From: JAPLDA01 sp043787975
GTDB lineage: Bacteria; Bacteroidota; Bacteroidia; AKYH767-A; 2013-40CM-41-45
DNA: 64,000 nt
Reading direction: 5' to 3'
NCBI GenBank assembly: GCA_043787975.1
Contig: JAYVUK010000016.1
Span: forward strand, 45,984 to 109,983
Under the pieces are notes generated by a model. That model was not told where the DNA came from and did not search any database. It was given only the letters and a program-made list of their open reading frames with translations. This document shows, one piece after another, positions 1 to 9,600 of the stretch; position 1 is the first letter of the stretch; each line of letters opens with the position of its first letter. The translations under genes and the position numbers were made by a program.

Positions 1-566
1 ACGAGCGCTACACGTTCATCAATACGCAAAAGGAGGATTTGGCAAAAGCAAAAGAATCGTTGCTGCAAACCATCAGCGAGATTGAAGTTACAGCACGCGA
101 AAATTTCATGACGGCATTCACAGCCATTCGTGGGAATTTTATTAAAGTGTTCCGTTCGCTGTTTACTGAGGACGATGATTGCGACTTGATTCTTCTTGAT
201 CCATCCAATCCGACAGAAAGTGAAATTCAGATTATTGCGAAACCAAAAGGCAAACGTCCGATTTCCATTTCACAGCTTTCAGGTGGAGAAAAAACATTGA
301 CGGCCACTGCTTTACTTTTCGGAATCTACTTGCTGAAACCTGCACCGTTCTGCATCTTTGATGAGGTAGATGCTCCTCTGGATGATACGAACATTGACAA
401 GTTCAACAACATCATCCGTACATTTTCCAAGGACTCACAGTTCATCATTATTACGCACAATAAGCGCACGATGGCAGCCACCGATATTATTTACGGCATT
501 ACCATGGTTGAACAAGGCATTACACAGGTAGTTCCTGTTGACCTGGCGGAAATGGCTGAGGCATAA
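1..566 (+). CDS. smc: Chromosome segregation protein SMC, C-terminal part (partial)
   Basis: This is the 3' end of an smc gene whose frame is open from base 3, so the gene begins outside the window. The visible residues start with ERYTFINTQKEDL, the end of the coiled-coil arm entering the head. They then show the ABC signature LSGGEKTLTA, the Walker B stretch FCIFDEVDAPLDD and the switch region IIITHNKRTM. These are the head-closing motifs of SMC ATPases, which hold and compact sister chromosomes together with ScpA/ScpB. The TTG at 39 is only an internal codon, not a start. RecN and SbcC share the head fold, but the DEVDAPLDD and ITHNKRTM wording is SMC-specific. The gene ends at TAA 564-566 and is followed by a strong terminator. 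Confidence 0.95.
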   Translation, partial: ERYTFINTQKEDLAKAKESLLQTISEIEVTARENFMTAFTAIRGNFIKVFRSLFTEDDDCDLILLDPSNPTESEIQIIAKPKGKRPISISQLSGGEKTLTATALLFGIYLLKPAPFCIFDEVDAPLDDTNIDKFNNIIRTFSKDSQFIIITHNKRTMAATDIIYGITMVEQGITQVVPVDLAEMAEA

Positions 567-572
567 AACGAC

Positions 573-605
573 TGTCATGCTGAACTTGCATGAGCATCTC
601 TGAAT
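573..605. repeat. Short dispersed intergenic repeat (GTCATGCTGAAC type)
   Basis: The 3' intergenic space after smc starts with GTCATGCTGAACTTG and continues to GCATCTCTGAA. I recognise this wording as a short intergenic repeat found between genes in many Bacteroidota genomes. Only one copy is present in the window, so its repetitive nature is recalled rather than shown here. Confidence 0.35.
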
Positions 606-636
606 TCACGAGCCTATTCTGTGCGTGAGCAAAAAA

Positions 637-670
637 GAAAAGTCTTCCTCCAAATTGAGGAAGACTTTTT
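637..670. terminator. Bidirectional rho-independent terminator between smc and the thioredoxin gene
   Basis: The arms AAGTCTTCCTC and GAGGAAGACTT form an 11-bp stem with a 6-nt CAAATT loop. A T-run follows on the + strand and an A-run precedes it, so a T-run also follows on the minus strand. It can stop smc (+) and the convergent gene ending at 700 (-). Confidence 0.85.
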
Positions 671-699
671 CAATATGGGATTATGTAAGAAGAATAAAT

Positions 700-1908
700 C
701 TACTTCTGCATGTTCGTCAGCAAAGTGGTTGTCTGGCTGTAATCCGCGTTCGTACGCTTTGCTATTTCAATGGAATGATTCGCGACCTGGAATCCCTGGT
801 CTTTTTTTCCTAACACATAATAAATACAGGCAAGGAGATAATTGTTTTTATAATTATCATTGAGTTTCACGGAGCGTTCTGCCCACTGCTCTGCGATGGC
901 CATCTTATCCTTTTCTCCGTTGAACCGTTCATAAATAACACGGGCAATATCGCAAAGCCTCCGTGAATCTTCCGCAGCATATTTATCAATAAACTTTTTG
1001 GACGCTACCAAATAAGCATCCCATTCCGATTTCATTTTGAGCTTATTTAAATCAGCATATGCGCATATTTTTTCTGCCAGATCAAGTCCGTTGGTATGCA
1101 TGATACTTTTCTTTGCTGTTTCATAACCGTTTGAATCAAGCAACTGGACATATTGCATCAGGTATGAGTTGTAAACATTGATGAACTTCGTATTCACGCT
1201 ATCGGATGTGTAGGCTGCTTCCAGCGCCTTTTTGTTACCAATAATTCTCTTCATAATCGGCATGGAGGGATCCTTAAGAATATCATTGATAATTCTCCAG
1301 TTATTCTGAACGGTAAACGTACTGTCAGGCTGTTTCAATAAATACTCGTTGATCATCGGCTGCGCATCCATTCCTGACATCTCTTGCATCCTGAAATAAA
1401 ACTGCACTTCGTATGGGGTTGCCGCACCTGTTTCATATTGTTTTTTGAAATAACGCATTTGACGCCTTGGGTCAAGTGCTTCTCTACCCAATTCCATAAA
1501 AGCCGGTTTGTATTTGCGGCCGGCCGCGCGGTGCGCGAGTTCACCACTGTTATCATAAAACAGCAGTGCAGGAAAGGTATGGGCCTTTAACCCTGTGGCT
1601 ATTTTCACTCCTTCTTTCTCAAAGTCCATTTTAATACAAACGAAATTTGCATTGAAAAAATCTGCCACTTCCTTGTTCGTATAAACACTGTCCTTCATAA
1701 ATTCACAATAGTGGCACCAATCGGCAAAGCCATGCAGAAACACCATCTTATGCTCCGCCTTGGCTACAGTCAATGCCTGTTCAAGCGTGATGGCCCTGAA
1801 ATTTATTCCGGACTTACCATCACTTGCTTTCACTTGCGTAATAGATTGAATGATGAAGAGCAAAAAAACGATGACTACTGCTTTAAAATAAGGGTTTGAA
1901 TTTTTCAT
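700..1908 (-). CDS. Secreted thioredoxin-fold protein with TPR-like C-terminus
   Basis: This is a 402-residue protein. The chosen start at 1908 gives a clean signal peptide (MKNSNPYFKAVVIVFLLF...VKA). The longer open frame to 2055 runs through an intergenic repeat and is unlikely to be coding. Residues of roughly 40-160 form a thioredoxin fold with the redox motif WCHYC in the context FADWCHYCEFMKDSV, followed by FVCIKMDFEKEG and TFPALLFYD with the cis-proline segment. This resembles the thiol-disulfide (DsbD-gamma/TlpA-like) proteins of the Bacteroidota periplasm. The C-terminal 200 residues are helical with TPR-like text (NYKNNYLLACIYYVLGKKDQGFQVANHSIEIA). A role in disulfide handling of exported, Cys-rich proteins would fit its Cys-rich T9SS neighbour at 2122, but that is inference. 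Confidence 0.8.
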   Translation of the reverse strand: MKNSNPYFKAVVIVFLLFIIQSITQVKASDGKSGINFRAITLEQALTVAKAEHKMVFLHGFADWCHYCEFMKDSVYTNKEVADFFNANFVCIKMDFEKEGVKIATGLKAHTFPALLFYDNSGELAHRAAGRKYKPAFMELGREALDPRRQMRYFKKQYETGAATPYEVQFYFRMQEMSGMDAQPMINEYLLKQPDSTFTVQNNWRIINDILKDPSMPIMKRIIGNKKALEAAYTSDSVNTKFINVYNSYLMQYVQLLDSNGYETAKKSIMHTNGLDLAEKICAYADLNKLKMKSEWDAYLVASKKFIDKYAAEDSRRLCDIARVIYERFNGEKDKMAIAEQWAERSVKLNDNYKNNYLLACIYYVLGKKDQGFQVANHSIEIAKRTNADYSQTTTLLTNMQK

Positions 1909-1968
1909 AGGCAAATTTATTAGGTCGTAAATGTATATAGTAAGCAATGAAATGCAAATGAATTCAAA

Positions 1969-2003
1969 AGAGCCCCTCTCCTTCCGGGAGGGATTGGGTG
2001 AGG
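1969..2003. repeat. Short dispersed repeat (CCCCTCTCC...GGATTGGGTGAGG type)
   Basis: A GC-rich 35-bp stretch with an internal CTCC/GGAG pair lies in the 5' region of the thioredoxin gene. Its wording matches a repeat I know from many Bacteroidota intergenic regions. There is a single copy here, so repetitiveness is recalled, not demonstrated. Confidence 0.35.
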
Positions 2004-2067
2004 AATTCTGCAAACGCGGTGCCCGACCCAAAATAAGGACTGAAGTTCCAGGCAACTCCTTAAAATA

Positions 2068-2098
2068 AAAAATCCCCCGATAAATCGGGGGACTTTTT
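2068..2098 (-). terminator. Rho-independent terminator of the 1336-residue T9SS protein gene
   Basis: TCCCCCGA and TCGGGGGA form a perfect 8-bp GC-rich stem with a TAAA loop. A-rich DNA on its left gives the U-tract when read on the minus strand. It lies 24 bp past the stop codon at 2122. The right side is also T-rich, so it may work both ways. Confidence 0.9.
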
Positions 2099-2121
2099 AT
2101 TAATTGTATTTAAGATTGAGC

Positions 2122-5100
2122 TTACTGAACAACAACTCTCATTGTTTGAATTTCTGCTCCTTCTCTTTCGATACTCAACAGGTACATACCTTTTGCATAA
2201 CTGCTCAGGTCAATTTCCTGGATGTTAGCACCTGCTTGCGCTGTACTTGGCTGGCTCATCATTACATTACCAATCAGGTCAACTACTTTAAGAGTATATT
2301 TCTCTTTCATTGAAGCGTTGAATGTTACATTCAATTTACCTGAAGTCGGGTTCGGATAAGCATTCATTTCAGAAGCAATTGCTGCTTCGTTTGCTGTACG
2401 GCAAAGTAAGTTCACTGAAATTGGAAGTGTTCTTGGCGCTGCTGCTCCTCCGCATGCATTGCTTGCAGTTACTGTAAGTGTAGCAAAGTTCGAAGTTGCA
2501 GTCGTGAAGTTCACGGTTGCATTCGCACCTGCTCCAACTACGGTAGCTCCACCTGTAATTGACCAAGTATAAGTAACACCTGCTACCGGACCAACTGAGT
2601 AGTTACCTGCAGCTGTGCTCTTACAAACACTGCTTGAACCTGCAATTGCGCCCGGCTGATCAGGACGTGCAGACACCGTTAAGCAACGTGCAGTTCCACC
2701 ACCACAAGCATTCACCGCAGTTACACAAACACTACCTGTGTTGGTAAATCCAGCACCGTAGTTAACGGTCATGGTTAAAGAAGCTGTGTTATTCGGAGAT
2801 GCCATGGTAGCACCTGCAGGCACTGTCCATGAATAAGATGTTGCACCTGCTACCGCAGAAACTGTATAAACAACACCTGACTGTCCGCATAAATTTGAAG
2901 CAGTACCTGTAAGTGTAGCTGGTTGAAGCGGAGTAGAACGAACTGCAACAACTCTCACCGGACCTGCTCCACAACCGCTGCTTCCATAAACGCTTACGTT
3001 ACCTGATACAAACCCAACAGGGAATGTAATGTTCACGCAATATGTATTACCAGGCAATGTCTGAGGAGTTGGAAGGCCGTTAATCAACGAACCTGCCGGA
3101 CCTGACCATGTAATAGAAGTAGCGCCATTAAATGGAGATACACAATATTGAACCGTACTTCCACCACATACACCGATGTTAGGGAAAGAAGCTTGTTGCG
3201 GCATGCTGGTTATTGCTCCGTAAACGAAGAGAGAGTTCTCACCGCTGATACCTGAACAACTTACAGCATAAACGCGAACCTGTCCACTGTTAAAGCCGGC
3301 AGCAACATTCACAGAAATTGTAGTTGAACCTTGTCCAGCTGCGAGTGTAAAGCCTGTTCCTGTAACTGTCCATACATACGAAGTTGCATTGGCAGCCGGA
3401 GGAATAGAATACGTTACGGTTGTAGGACCGCAAACACTAAGAGAAGGTCCTGCAGGTTGAGCAGGGAATGCAGGTCTGCCGGTAATAACCGGAACAGGAA
3501 TGCAAGATGCTGAACTTGTACCGCAAGCATTGGTAGCAGTTACACAAATGAATCCGCCACCGTACGTAAGACTATAGTTAACAGTAATTGAATTGGTTGT
3601 TGAAGAACCACTTGCTCCAATTGGAAGTGTCCAAGCGTACGTCATACCCGGTACATTTGCAACGGTATAAACAATACCAACCTGGCCTTTACAAGCACCT
3701 GCTGGACCGGCAATTGCACTTGGTTGTGCCGGAGCTGCTCCAACACCTACTACAACAGCAGTAGCTGTACCTGTACAACCTGAATTATCAGTAATTGTAA
3801 CAGTATAAGTACCTGCAGCAAGACCTATTGCTGTTTGTGTAGTCTGAACCGGAACAGAGTTCCATGAATAACCGGTATATGTTCCGCTTCCACCGCTTGG
3901 TGTTACAGAAGCTGTACCTGTTGAACCTCCACAGCTACTGTTTGTAGTTGAGGTAGCTCCTTCAATTTTATCAGGCTCTGTTAAATGTACATTGCCTGAA
4001 GTACCTGAACATCCTGCGTTATCTGTTACAGTGAAAGTATAATCACCTGCAGTATAACCACACAAAAGACCTGTAGAACCCGGTGCATATGATCCACTAC
4101 CACCTGTCGCTGATACGTTAACGCAAGTTGAGTAACCGAAACACTGGATTGGCGCATTTGGAGTTGCAGTAACAAGAACCGGATTTGATGTATGGAATAC
4201 ACCGGTTGGCTCAACACAACCATCTGCTGTACAAGGATTGCCGTCATTGGTATTAACCGAAGGGTGAACTGTATTTCCTGCAGCACAATTATCTTGTGTA
4301 CAAACCAAACCATCGCTAGTTCCACCACCTGTGTTCGTTAAGTTGGTATGGAACACGCCTGTTGGCTCGGTACAACCATCAGCTGTACAAGGATTGTTGT
4401 CATTTGTTGGAAGTGCATTGTGAACCGTTACTCCGTTGTTACAATCATCAGACGTACAAGCTAAACCATCGTTTGCGCCACCACCTATATTGGTTAAGTT
4501 GTTATGGAACACGCCTGTTGGCTCTGTACAACCATCAGCTGTACAAGGGTTGTTGTCATTTGTTGGAAGTGCATTGTGAACAACTACTCCGTTGTTACAA
4601 TCATCAGAAGTACAAGCTAAACCATCGCTTGATCCACCACCTATATTGGTTAAGTTGTTATGGAACACGCCTGTTGGCTCTGCACAACCATCAGCTGTAC
4701 AAGGGTTGTTATCATCTGTAGGAAGTGCATTGTGAACTGTTACTCCGTTGTTACAATCATCCGATGTACAAGCTAAACCATCGCTCGTTCCACCGCCTGT
4801 GTTCGTTAAGTTGGTATGGAACACGCCTGTTGGCTCTGTACAACCATCAGCTGTACAAGGGTTGTTATCATCTGTAGGAAGTGCATTGTGAACAACTACT
4901 CCGTTATTACAATCATCAGAAGTACAAGCTAAACCATCGTCTGATCCACCACCTGTGTTTGTTAAGTTCGTATGGAACACACCTGTTGGTTCAACACAAC
5001 CATCCGTTGTACAAGGATTGTTATCATTGGTTGAAATCGGATTATTAACTGATACACCGTTGTTACAATCGTCAGAAGTACAAGCTAAACCATCGCTTGT

Positions 5101-6132
5101 TCCACCGCCTGTATTTGTTAAGTTCGTATGGAATACACCGGAAGGATTTGTACAACCATCTGCCGTACAAGGGTTACCATCGTCTGTTGGAACATTTGTA
5201 TGAGATACACCTGTTATAGGATCACAAGCATCTGCAGTACAAATATTGTTGTCATCAGAAGATGCACCTGGGCTAGTTGTCCAGTTTACTGTATTCGATA
5301 CACAACCTGCAGTCACAATTACATTATGAGGACCAACAGAAAGACCCGGAATATTAATCGTAGTTCCAGAAAAGGCAACACCAACACCTCCATCAAGAGA
5401 ATACGTACCTGATGCTGAAAATCCTGAACCTGATAATGTAATTTGTGCAGAACCATTGCTCCCTCCTAAACAAACCGGAGGAGTGTTACCTGTAAGAGCC
5501 GCTGTTAAATTACAACCATTTAATTGAATTGCACAGGCAACTACACCCGATGCAGTACCAGTGGATGCACTGATTGGCTGAGACACTGTATTTCCATCTA
5601 CATAAGATGTAGCAATACACTGTGTAAGACCACCACCCGATGCCATTTGAAGAGCAAAAGCAGGATTACTATTCGCTGTCCATGCTGTCGTATTGGTAAA
5701 AGTAAATCGACCCACTTTAACCGGAACGCCAGGAGGCAATGTAGGCGCACTACCTTCTACAACCGGACTTTCAGTAATTCTTAAATGATGCGTTGTAAGC
5801 GTGTGACTAACCGTGTACGCATTTGTGGTAAAGCCGGGTTGCGACAGGATAGGATCCTTCGATCCTGCCACAAACACATAAGCGCTTGCAGTGGGAGTAC
5901 CACCATTTAGAATAGTCGCAGAGTAATTAACTCCAAATGAGCAACCACCTAATTTAACCTGCGAAGTACCATCATTGGTAAGGTACAGATCGTAGGATAC
6001 TGAGTTCGTTGTGGAAGAGCAGCCTTGTAATGTGAATGTAACATGGTTCTGTGAAAACCCTGCTAAAGACAGCAAAACAAAACACACCACTAACCACATT
6101 TTTCGTAACTGATTTGTTGATGTTGTTTTCAT
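2122..6132 (-). CDS. Cys-rich repeat surface protein with T9SS type A sorting domain
   Basis: This is a 1336-residue secreted protein with a signal peptide (MWLVVCFVLLSLAGFSQ). Residues of about 25-180 look like a cohesin/CHU-type beta domain. A middle block holds six full 52-residue repeats plus partial ones, each with NPCTADGC, EPTGVFHTN and LACTSDDCNNG motifs and four regularly spaced Cys, rich in Asp/Asn. PKD/Ig-like modules rich in Gly, Thr and Ser follow to about residue 1240. The last ~85 residues (from NAYPNPTSGKLNV to a basic, hydrophobic end) are a T9SS C-terminal sorting domain, as in gingipain-type cargo, which is removed or used for attachment at the outer surface. The product is therefore probably an exposed adhesin or matrix protein. 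It lies 71 bp after the dockerin-like gene and may share its transcript. Confidence 0.9.
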   Translation of the reverse strand: MKTTSTNQLRKMWLVVCFVLLSLAGFSQNHVTFTLQGCSSTTNSVSYDLYLTNDGTSQVKLGGCSFGVNYSATILNGGTPTASAYVFVAGSKDPILSQPGFTTNAYTVSHTLTTHHLRITESPVVEGSAPTLPPGVPVKVGRFTFTNTTAWTANSNPAFALQMASGGGLTQCIATSYVDGNTVSQPISASTGTASGVVACAIQLNGCNLTAALTGNTPPVCLGGSNGSAQITLSGSGFSASGTYSLDGGVGVAFSGTTINIPGLSVGPHNVIVTAGCVSNTVNWTTSPGASSDDNNICTADACDPITGVSHTNVPTDDGNPCTADGCTNPSGVFHTNLTNTGGGTSDGLACTSDDCNNGVSVNNPISTNDNNPCTTDGCVEPTGVFHTNLTNTGGGSDDGLACTSDDCNNGVVVHNALPTDDNNPCTADGCTEPTGVFHTNLTNTGGGTSDGLACTSDDCNNGVTVHNALPTDDNNPCTADGCAEPTGVFHNNLTNIGGGSSDGLACTSDDCNNGVVVHNALPTNDNNPCTADGCTEPTGVFHNNLTNIGGGANDGLACTSDDCNNGVTVHNALPTNDNNPCTADGCTEPTGVFHTNLTNTGGGTSDGLVCTQDNCAAGNTVHPSVNTNDGNPCTADGCVEPTGVFHTSNPVLVTATPNAPIQCFGYSTCVNVSATGGSGSYAPGSTGLLCGYTAGDYTFTVTDNAGCSGTSGNVHLTEPDKIEGATSTTNSSCGGSTGTASVTPSGGSGTYTGYSWNSVPVQTTQTAIGLAAGTYTVTITDNSGCTGTATAVVVGVGAAPAQPSAIAGPAGACKGQVGIVYTVANVPGMTYAWTLPIGASGSSTTNSITVNYSLTYGGGFICVTATNACGTSSASCIPVPVITGRPAFPAQPAGPSLSVCGPTTVTYSIPPAANATSYVWTVTGTGFTLAAGQGSTTISVNVAAGFNSGQVRVYAVSCSGISGENSLFVYGAITSMPQQASFPNIGVCGGSTVQYCVSPFNGATSITWSGPAGSLINGLPTPQTLPGNTYCVNITFPVGFVSGNVSVYGSSGCGAGPVRVVAVRSTPLQPATLTGTASNLCGQSGVVYTVSAVAGATSYSWTVPAGATMASPNNTASLTMTVNYGAGFTNTGSVCVTAVNACGGGTARCLTVSARPDQPGAIAGSSSVCKSTAAGNYSVGPVAGVTYTWSITGGATVVGAGANATVNFTTATSNFATLTVTASNACGGAAAPRTLPISVNLLCRTANEAAIASEMNAYPNPTSGKLNVTFNASMKEKYTLKVVDLIGNVMMSQPSTAQAGANIQEIDLSSYAKGMYLLSIEREGAEIQTMRVVVQ
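4180..5265 (-). repeat. Tandem 156-bp coding repeats (52 residues each), six full units plus partial ends
   Basis: Within the 1336-residue protein the unit running from PTDDNNPCTADGC to TVHNAL recurs at exactly 52-residue spacing. The inner units differ by only a few residues and also look nearly identical in DNA. The outer units are more diverged, as expected for arrays that grow and shrink by recombination in their centre. Each unit has four Cys, suggesting a disulfide-stabilised, possibly metal-binding module. Confidence 0.9.
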
Positions 6133-6146
6133 ATTTGTTGATTTTT

Positions 6147-6179
6147 AGTTGATAGTTATTTAGTTGATAGTTATTTGTT
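6147..6179. repeat. Short direct repeat in the leader of the T9SS protein gene
   Basis: TTAGTTGATAGTTATT occurs twice in tandem with a 16-bp period just upstream of the start at 6132, in the untranslated leader. It may be replication slippage in AT-rich DNA, and no function can be assigned. Confidence 0.5.
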
Positions 6180-6203
6180 GTTCTTGTTATATTTTAATTC
6201 CGT

Positions 6204-6539
6204 TTAGAATGGCCTAGCAATGCCTACGAAGTTTGCATTGTTTGCATCCCAGATTGAGAAATCGTCAAGCGCTGTGTTGCCATCACCATTCAAATCGGTT
6301 GGATTGTATCCAAACGCAAAATTGGCATTATCAAAATCCCAAAGGGAGAAATCATCAAGGGCCACATTCCCATCCTGGTTCATATCACCTGAATAGATAG
6401 CATAAACGGGAACACCGGCTATCGAATCTACTCTAACCATATTATTACCATACGCCTTATTTTGAGCAAAGGCAGAATTTGTAGCAAATAAGAGCATCAA
6501 TGCTCCGATTACGAGATAACTTCTTTTCATTGTTTTCAT
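6204..6539 (-). CDS. Small secreted protein made of a dockerin-like calcium-binding pair
   Basis: This is a 111-residue protein. A signal peptide (YLVIGALMLLFATNSAFAQ) is followed by a short linker and two dockerin type I-like loops: DMNQDGNVALDDF and, 34 residues later, DLNGDGNTALDDF. Each has Asp/Asn at the EF-loop ligand positions and an SxWD motif after it. The mature protein is little more than this pair. It is nearly identical in protein, and clearly similar in DNA, to the last 62 residues of the 3280-residue protein encoded just upstream on the same strand, so one arose from the other by duplication. Dockerins bind cohesins in cellulosomes, but no cohesin was recognised here with certainty. 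A role as a surface assembly or anchoring module is inference. A TAnnTTTG box lies 26 bp upstream. Confidence 0.85.
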   Translation of the reverse strand: MKTMKRSYLVIGALMLLFATNSAFAQNKAYGNNMVRVDSIAGVPVYAIYSGDMNQDGNVALDDFSLWDFDNANFAFGYNPTDLNGDGNTALDDFSIWDANNANFVGIARPF

Positions 6540-6564
6540 TTTATTTTGAGATTATATTTTTCTC

Positions 6565-6572
6565 CAAAGGTA
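6565..6572 (-). promoter_or_regulatory. Candidate Bacteroidota -7 box for the dockerin-like gene
   Basis: On the minus strand the sequence TACCTTTG matches TAnnTTTG exactly, 26 bp before the start at 6539, a sensible distance. No TTG -33 element is visible at the usual 19-21 nt spacing, and the box abuts a hairpin, so this is tentative. Confidence 0.35.
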
Positions 6573-6620
6573 ACCTGTGAAGTCATGGGCCTTGATTAAG
6601 GACCCATGACTTTTAGGTTA
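6571..6620. terminator. Long intercistronic hairpin between the giant protein gene and the dockerin-like gene
   Basis: Outer arms TAACCT/AGGTTA and inner arms AAGTCATGGGcC/GGaCCCATGACTT pair over a TTGATTAA loop, giving a ~50-nt structure 9 bp past the stop of the giant gene. On the minus strand it lacks a following T-tract. It may therefore act as a 3'-end protecting or attenuating hairpin rather than a full terminator. Confidence 0.6.
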
Positions 6621-6628
6621 AATATTAA

Positions 6629-9600
6629 TTAAAATATAGGATGTGCGGAGAATACGAAGTTCGCATTGTTGGCATCCCAGATAGAGAAGTCATCAAGAGC
6701 GGTATTACCATCTCCGTTCAAATCCGTAGGGTTATAACCGAATGCAAAATTAGAGTTGTCCAAATCCCAGATAGAGAAGTCGTCCAAAGCCACGTTTTCA
6801 TCCTGGTTTATATCACCCATATAGAAACACCATTTTGTACCATACAGTATCTGGTTATCCTGATATGCTTGATTCTGCGCAGTCGTGAAGTCATAATTAG
6901 TTATGGCAGCCAACGTAACCGGGTTGGTACTCCATGTCCAAATAGCACTTCTGTGTCTTACAGCAATGTAATACGGTGTTCCGATAGCAGCTACCGAACA
7001 AGAACCGGTAACCTGACCGTTGGTACCGATCACAGCTTTGTAACTGTCAATCAAAGCAGGTATTCCACTTCCAGGTGCTCCCGTTGCAGCGTGCAATTCA
7101 ACAATAACAGTATCACACATCAGGTTGGTAGCACCCGGGATACTGAGATCGAACAAAGTAGAATCCATTCTACCCCAATCAGAATGATAGTAACCTTCGA
7201 AGTATGCTTTCACGTTCACTACTGCGCCACCACCACAAGGAGTAGGTGTAATAGTAACTGAACCTGTTGCAGTACAACCCGCACCATTTGTTGCAATCAC
7301 TGTATACACATGAGGACCTGCAGTTAAGCCGGTCGCTACCGGGTTAGCAATACTGGTACTGCTTAAGTTAGAAGCAGGCGACCATGCATAGGTGAAGACA
7401 AAGGCAGGATTATTAACACCACCTGCAATAGTCATCGTGAAATCATTTGTTACACCAAAACCTCCTACGTTACATGCACTGGCTGCTGTAGAGAAACGAA
7501 GCGCCGTACGCAAACGCACCGGACCGTTATATGCACCCGGAGGCACTGTGAAGGTCACCGTAACATTTCCACCTGAAGGAACTGCAGTACTTGGAAGAAT
7601 TGTTTCCAATGCATCTGTCAAAGTTCCATTCGTGTTATAGTCCATAAACACTGCAACATTCTCAGTGAAACCAGGATTATCATGTAAATAGATCTGGTAG
7701 GTAGTACCTGCAGTCAACGTGATTGTTGGCAATGCAGTCTGATCATTATATCCAGGTAATGGAGTAAACAATGTATTGTATGACCACAGTACGGTGGCAC
7801 CTGTTGCATCCTTGATTTTAACAGTGTCGGTGAAATCAGTACCATCAAAGCTGGCATAAGAAGGAAGACAATATGCCGGGTTCGCATTGCTATGGAAAGT
7901 ACCTTGTAATTGCGACGTCAGTGGAGCACAACCCGTTTGCGGTGTTGCAGTCACGCCATCCAGTAAAACAGCCGGCGAATATGTTACAGTAATGGACGCG
8001 GTAGATGAGCAACCTGATGTCGTTCCTGATACAGTATAAGTAGTCGTTGTAATTGGTGTTGCAATAACATCAGCAACGGTACTAGTATTCAGTCCGGTAC
8101 CAGGGCTCCATACATAATCAGTAGCTCCATGACCATGCAGATGAACGGATCCTGAACCACAAAGTAACAATGGCAGGGACTCATCAGCAGTGATCGTAAC
8201 TGTTGGAGCCGGATTCACGGTAACACTAAGACCAGGAGCTGAAGTAGCTGTAGCCTGAGGTGAACAATTGTCTGTTACAACAAGGTAATAGTTATGTAAA
8301 CCAACAGGAGGTGAAATTACAAGAGGTACTCCTGTTCCAACTACCGGTCCGCCGATACCGTCTGTCCAAGTATATGAAGTATATGGCGCTCCGCCACCTG
8401 TTGCAGTACCATTCAGTGAAATAGTTGAACCGAAACAGATCGTAGGGTTATTCACAGTTGAAGTAACTGTTAATGGAGCACCTACAGTAATTGTAATCGA
8501 AGACGTGCTGGTACATCCTTGTGCATTGGTAACCGTTACTGTATACGTAGTAGTCGTATTAACCGTAGCAACCGGGTTCGCAATTGTACTGTTACTCAAA
8601 CCTGCAGCGGGACTCCATGAATATAAATTCGCTCCTGAAGGAACAGCAAATGTAACATTGATAGTCTGAGACGGGCCACCACACGATGCCGTATTCACAC
8701 CACCCCAGTTATTCACCCCGATTGCAGGACGAATGTTATATCCAGGTGTTGTGCAGGTACATGTAGTTCCATCGGCAGACAATTCCATTGGTAAAGATCC
8801 CTGGCAAGCACCGTTTAGTGATCCGCAGGTATTTCCAACCATCCAGACAAACGCACCATCGGTAACGCTGGTTGTTACATGGTTGTGAAGAGCATTCGCC
8901 AAAGTCTGCGCATTTGCAGGTGTTGTCGCCGTTCTTCCGATCGCATCAAATGTTCCTGAAATAGTTACACTTTGATAGGATGCAGGAACAAGCGCAGTAC
9001 AGAAAGCATCCCATGCCTGGCACTGAGCCAAGGTAGGAGTTACTAACGTAGTGAATGAACCTGAATACGAAACATTGGTTTGTACACTCGCACCCAACGT
9101 GGTTGTACTACCGGCACATACACTAAGGTTAGTGGCTGTAGCCGTTACATTGGATGACAACCCGCTTATAACTGTAATAGAAGCAGTACTTGTACAACCC
9201 GTTGCTGTAGTTGTTCCCGTCACGGTATAAGTCGTAGTCGCAACAGGTGTTGCAACAGGATTAGAGATACTGGTACTGCTAAGACCTAAAGCAGGTGTCC
9301 ATGCATACGTATCAGCACCTGATCCGGTAAGTTGGATAGAGCCGATACCATTGCAAATCTGACCACTTTGTGTCACACTAACTGCTGTTCCGGGGAACAC
9401 GTTTATTGTAGCTGTTGCAGTTGTCGTATTACCACAACCGTCAGAAACGGTAACTGTATAAGGTGTAGTCACCAACGGGTTCACAGTAATTGAAGTAGTA
9501 GTTGCACCTGTTGACCAGCTGTAGCTGTATGGTAAACCGCCACCGGCAACACCGGCAGTAATTGTAACACTTGATCCGGGGCAAACAGTTCCGGAAGGAA

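Noticed and set aside
1912..1919. Exact TAnnTTTG box (minus strand TAAATTTG) before the thioredoxin gene
   Set aside because: It ends only 4 bp before the chosen start codon, would give a leaderless transcript, and has no TTG at the proper -33 spacing.
700..2055. 451-residue form of the thioredoxin protein
   Set aside because: The first 49 codons run through an intergenic repeat and terminator-proximal DNA and precede a complete signal peptide.
4362..4721. 119-codon + strand frame across the 156-bp repeats
   Set aside because: It repeats with the same period as the real minus-strand protein and only reflects the DNA repeat.
6204..6539. Evidence of a cellulosome
   Set aside because: Only dockerin-like modules are seen; no carbohydrate-active catalytic domains fused to them and no certain cohesin.
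6641..7261. 206-codon open frame on the + strand opposite the giant gene
   Set aside because: It is a shadow of the repetitive Gly/Thr-rich coding strand; its text is a low-complexity Arg/Ser/Thr mix without domains.
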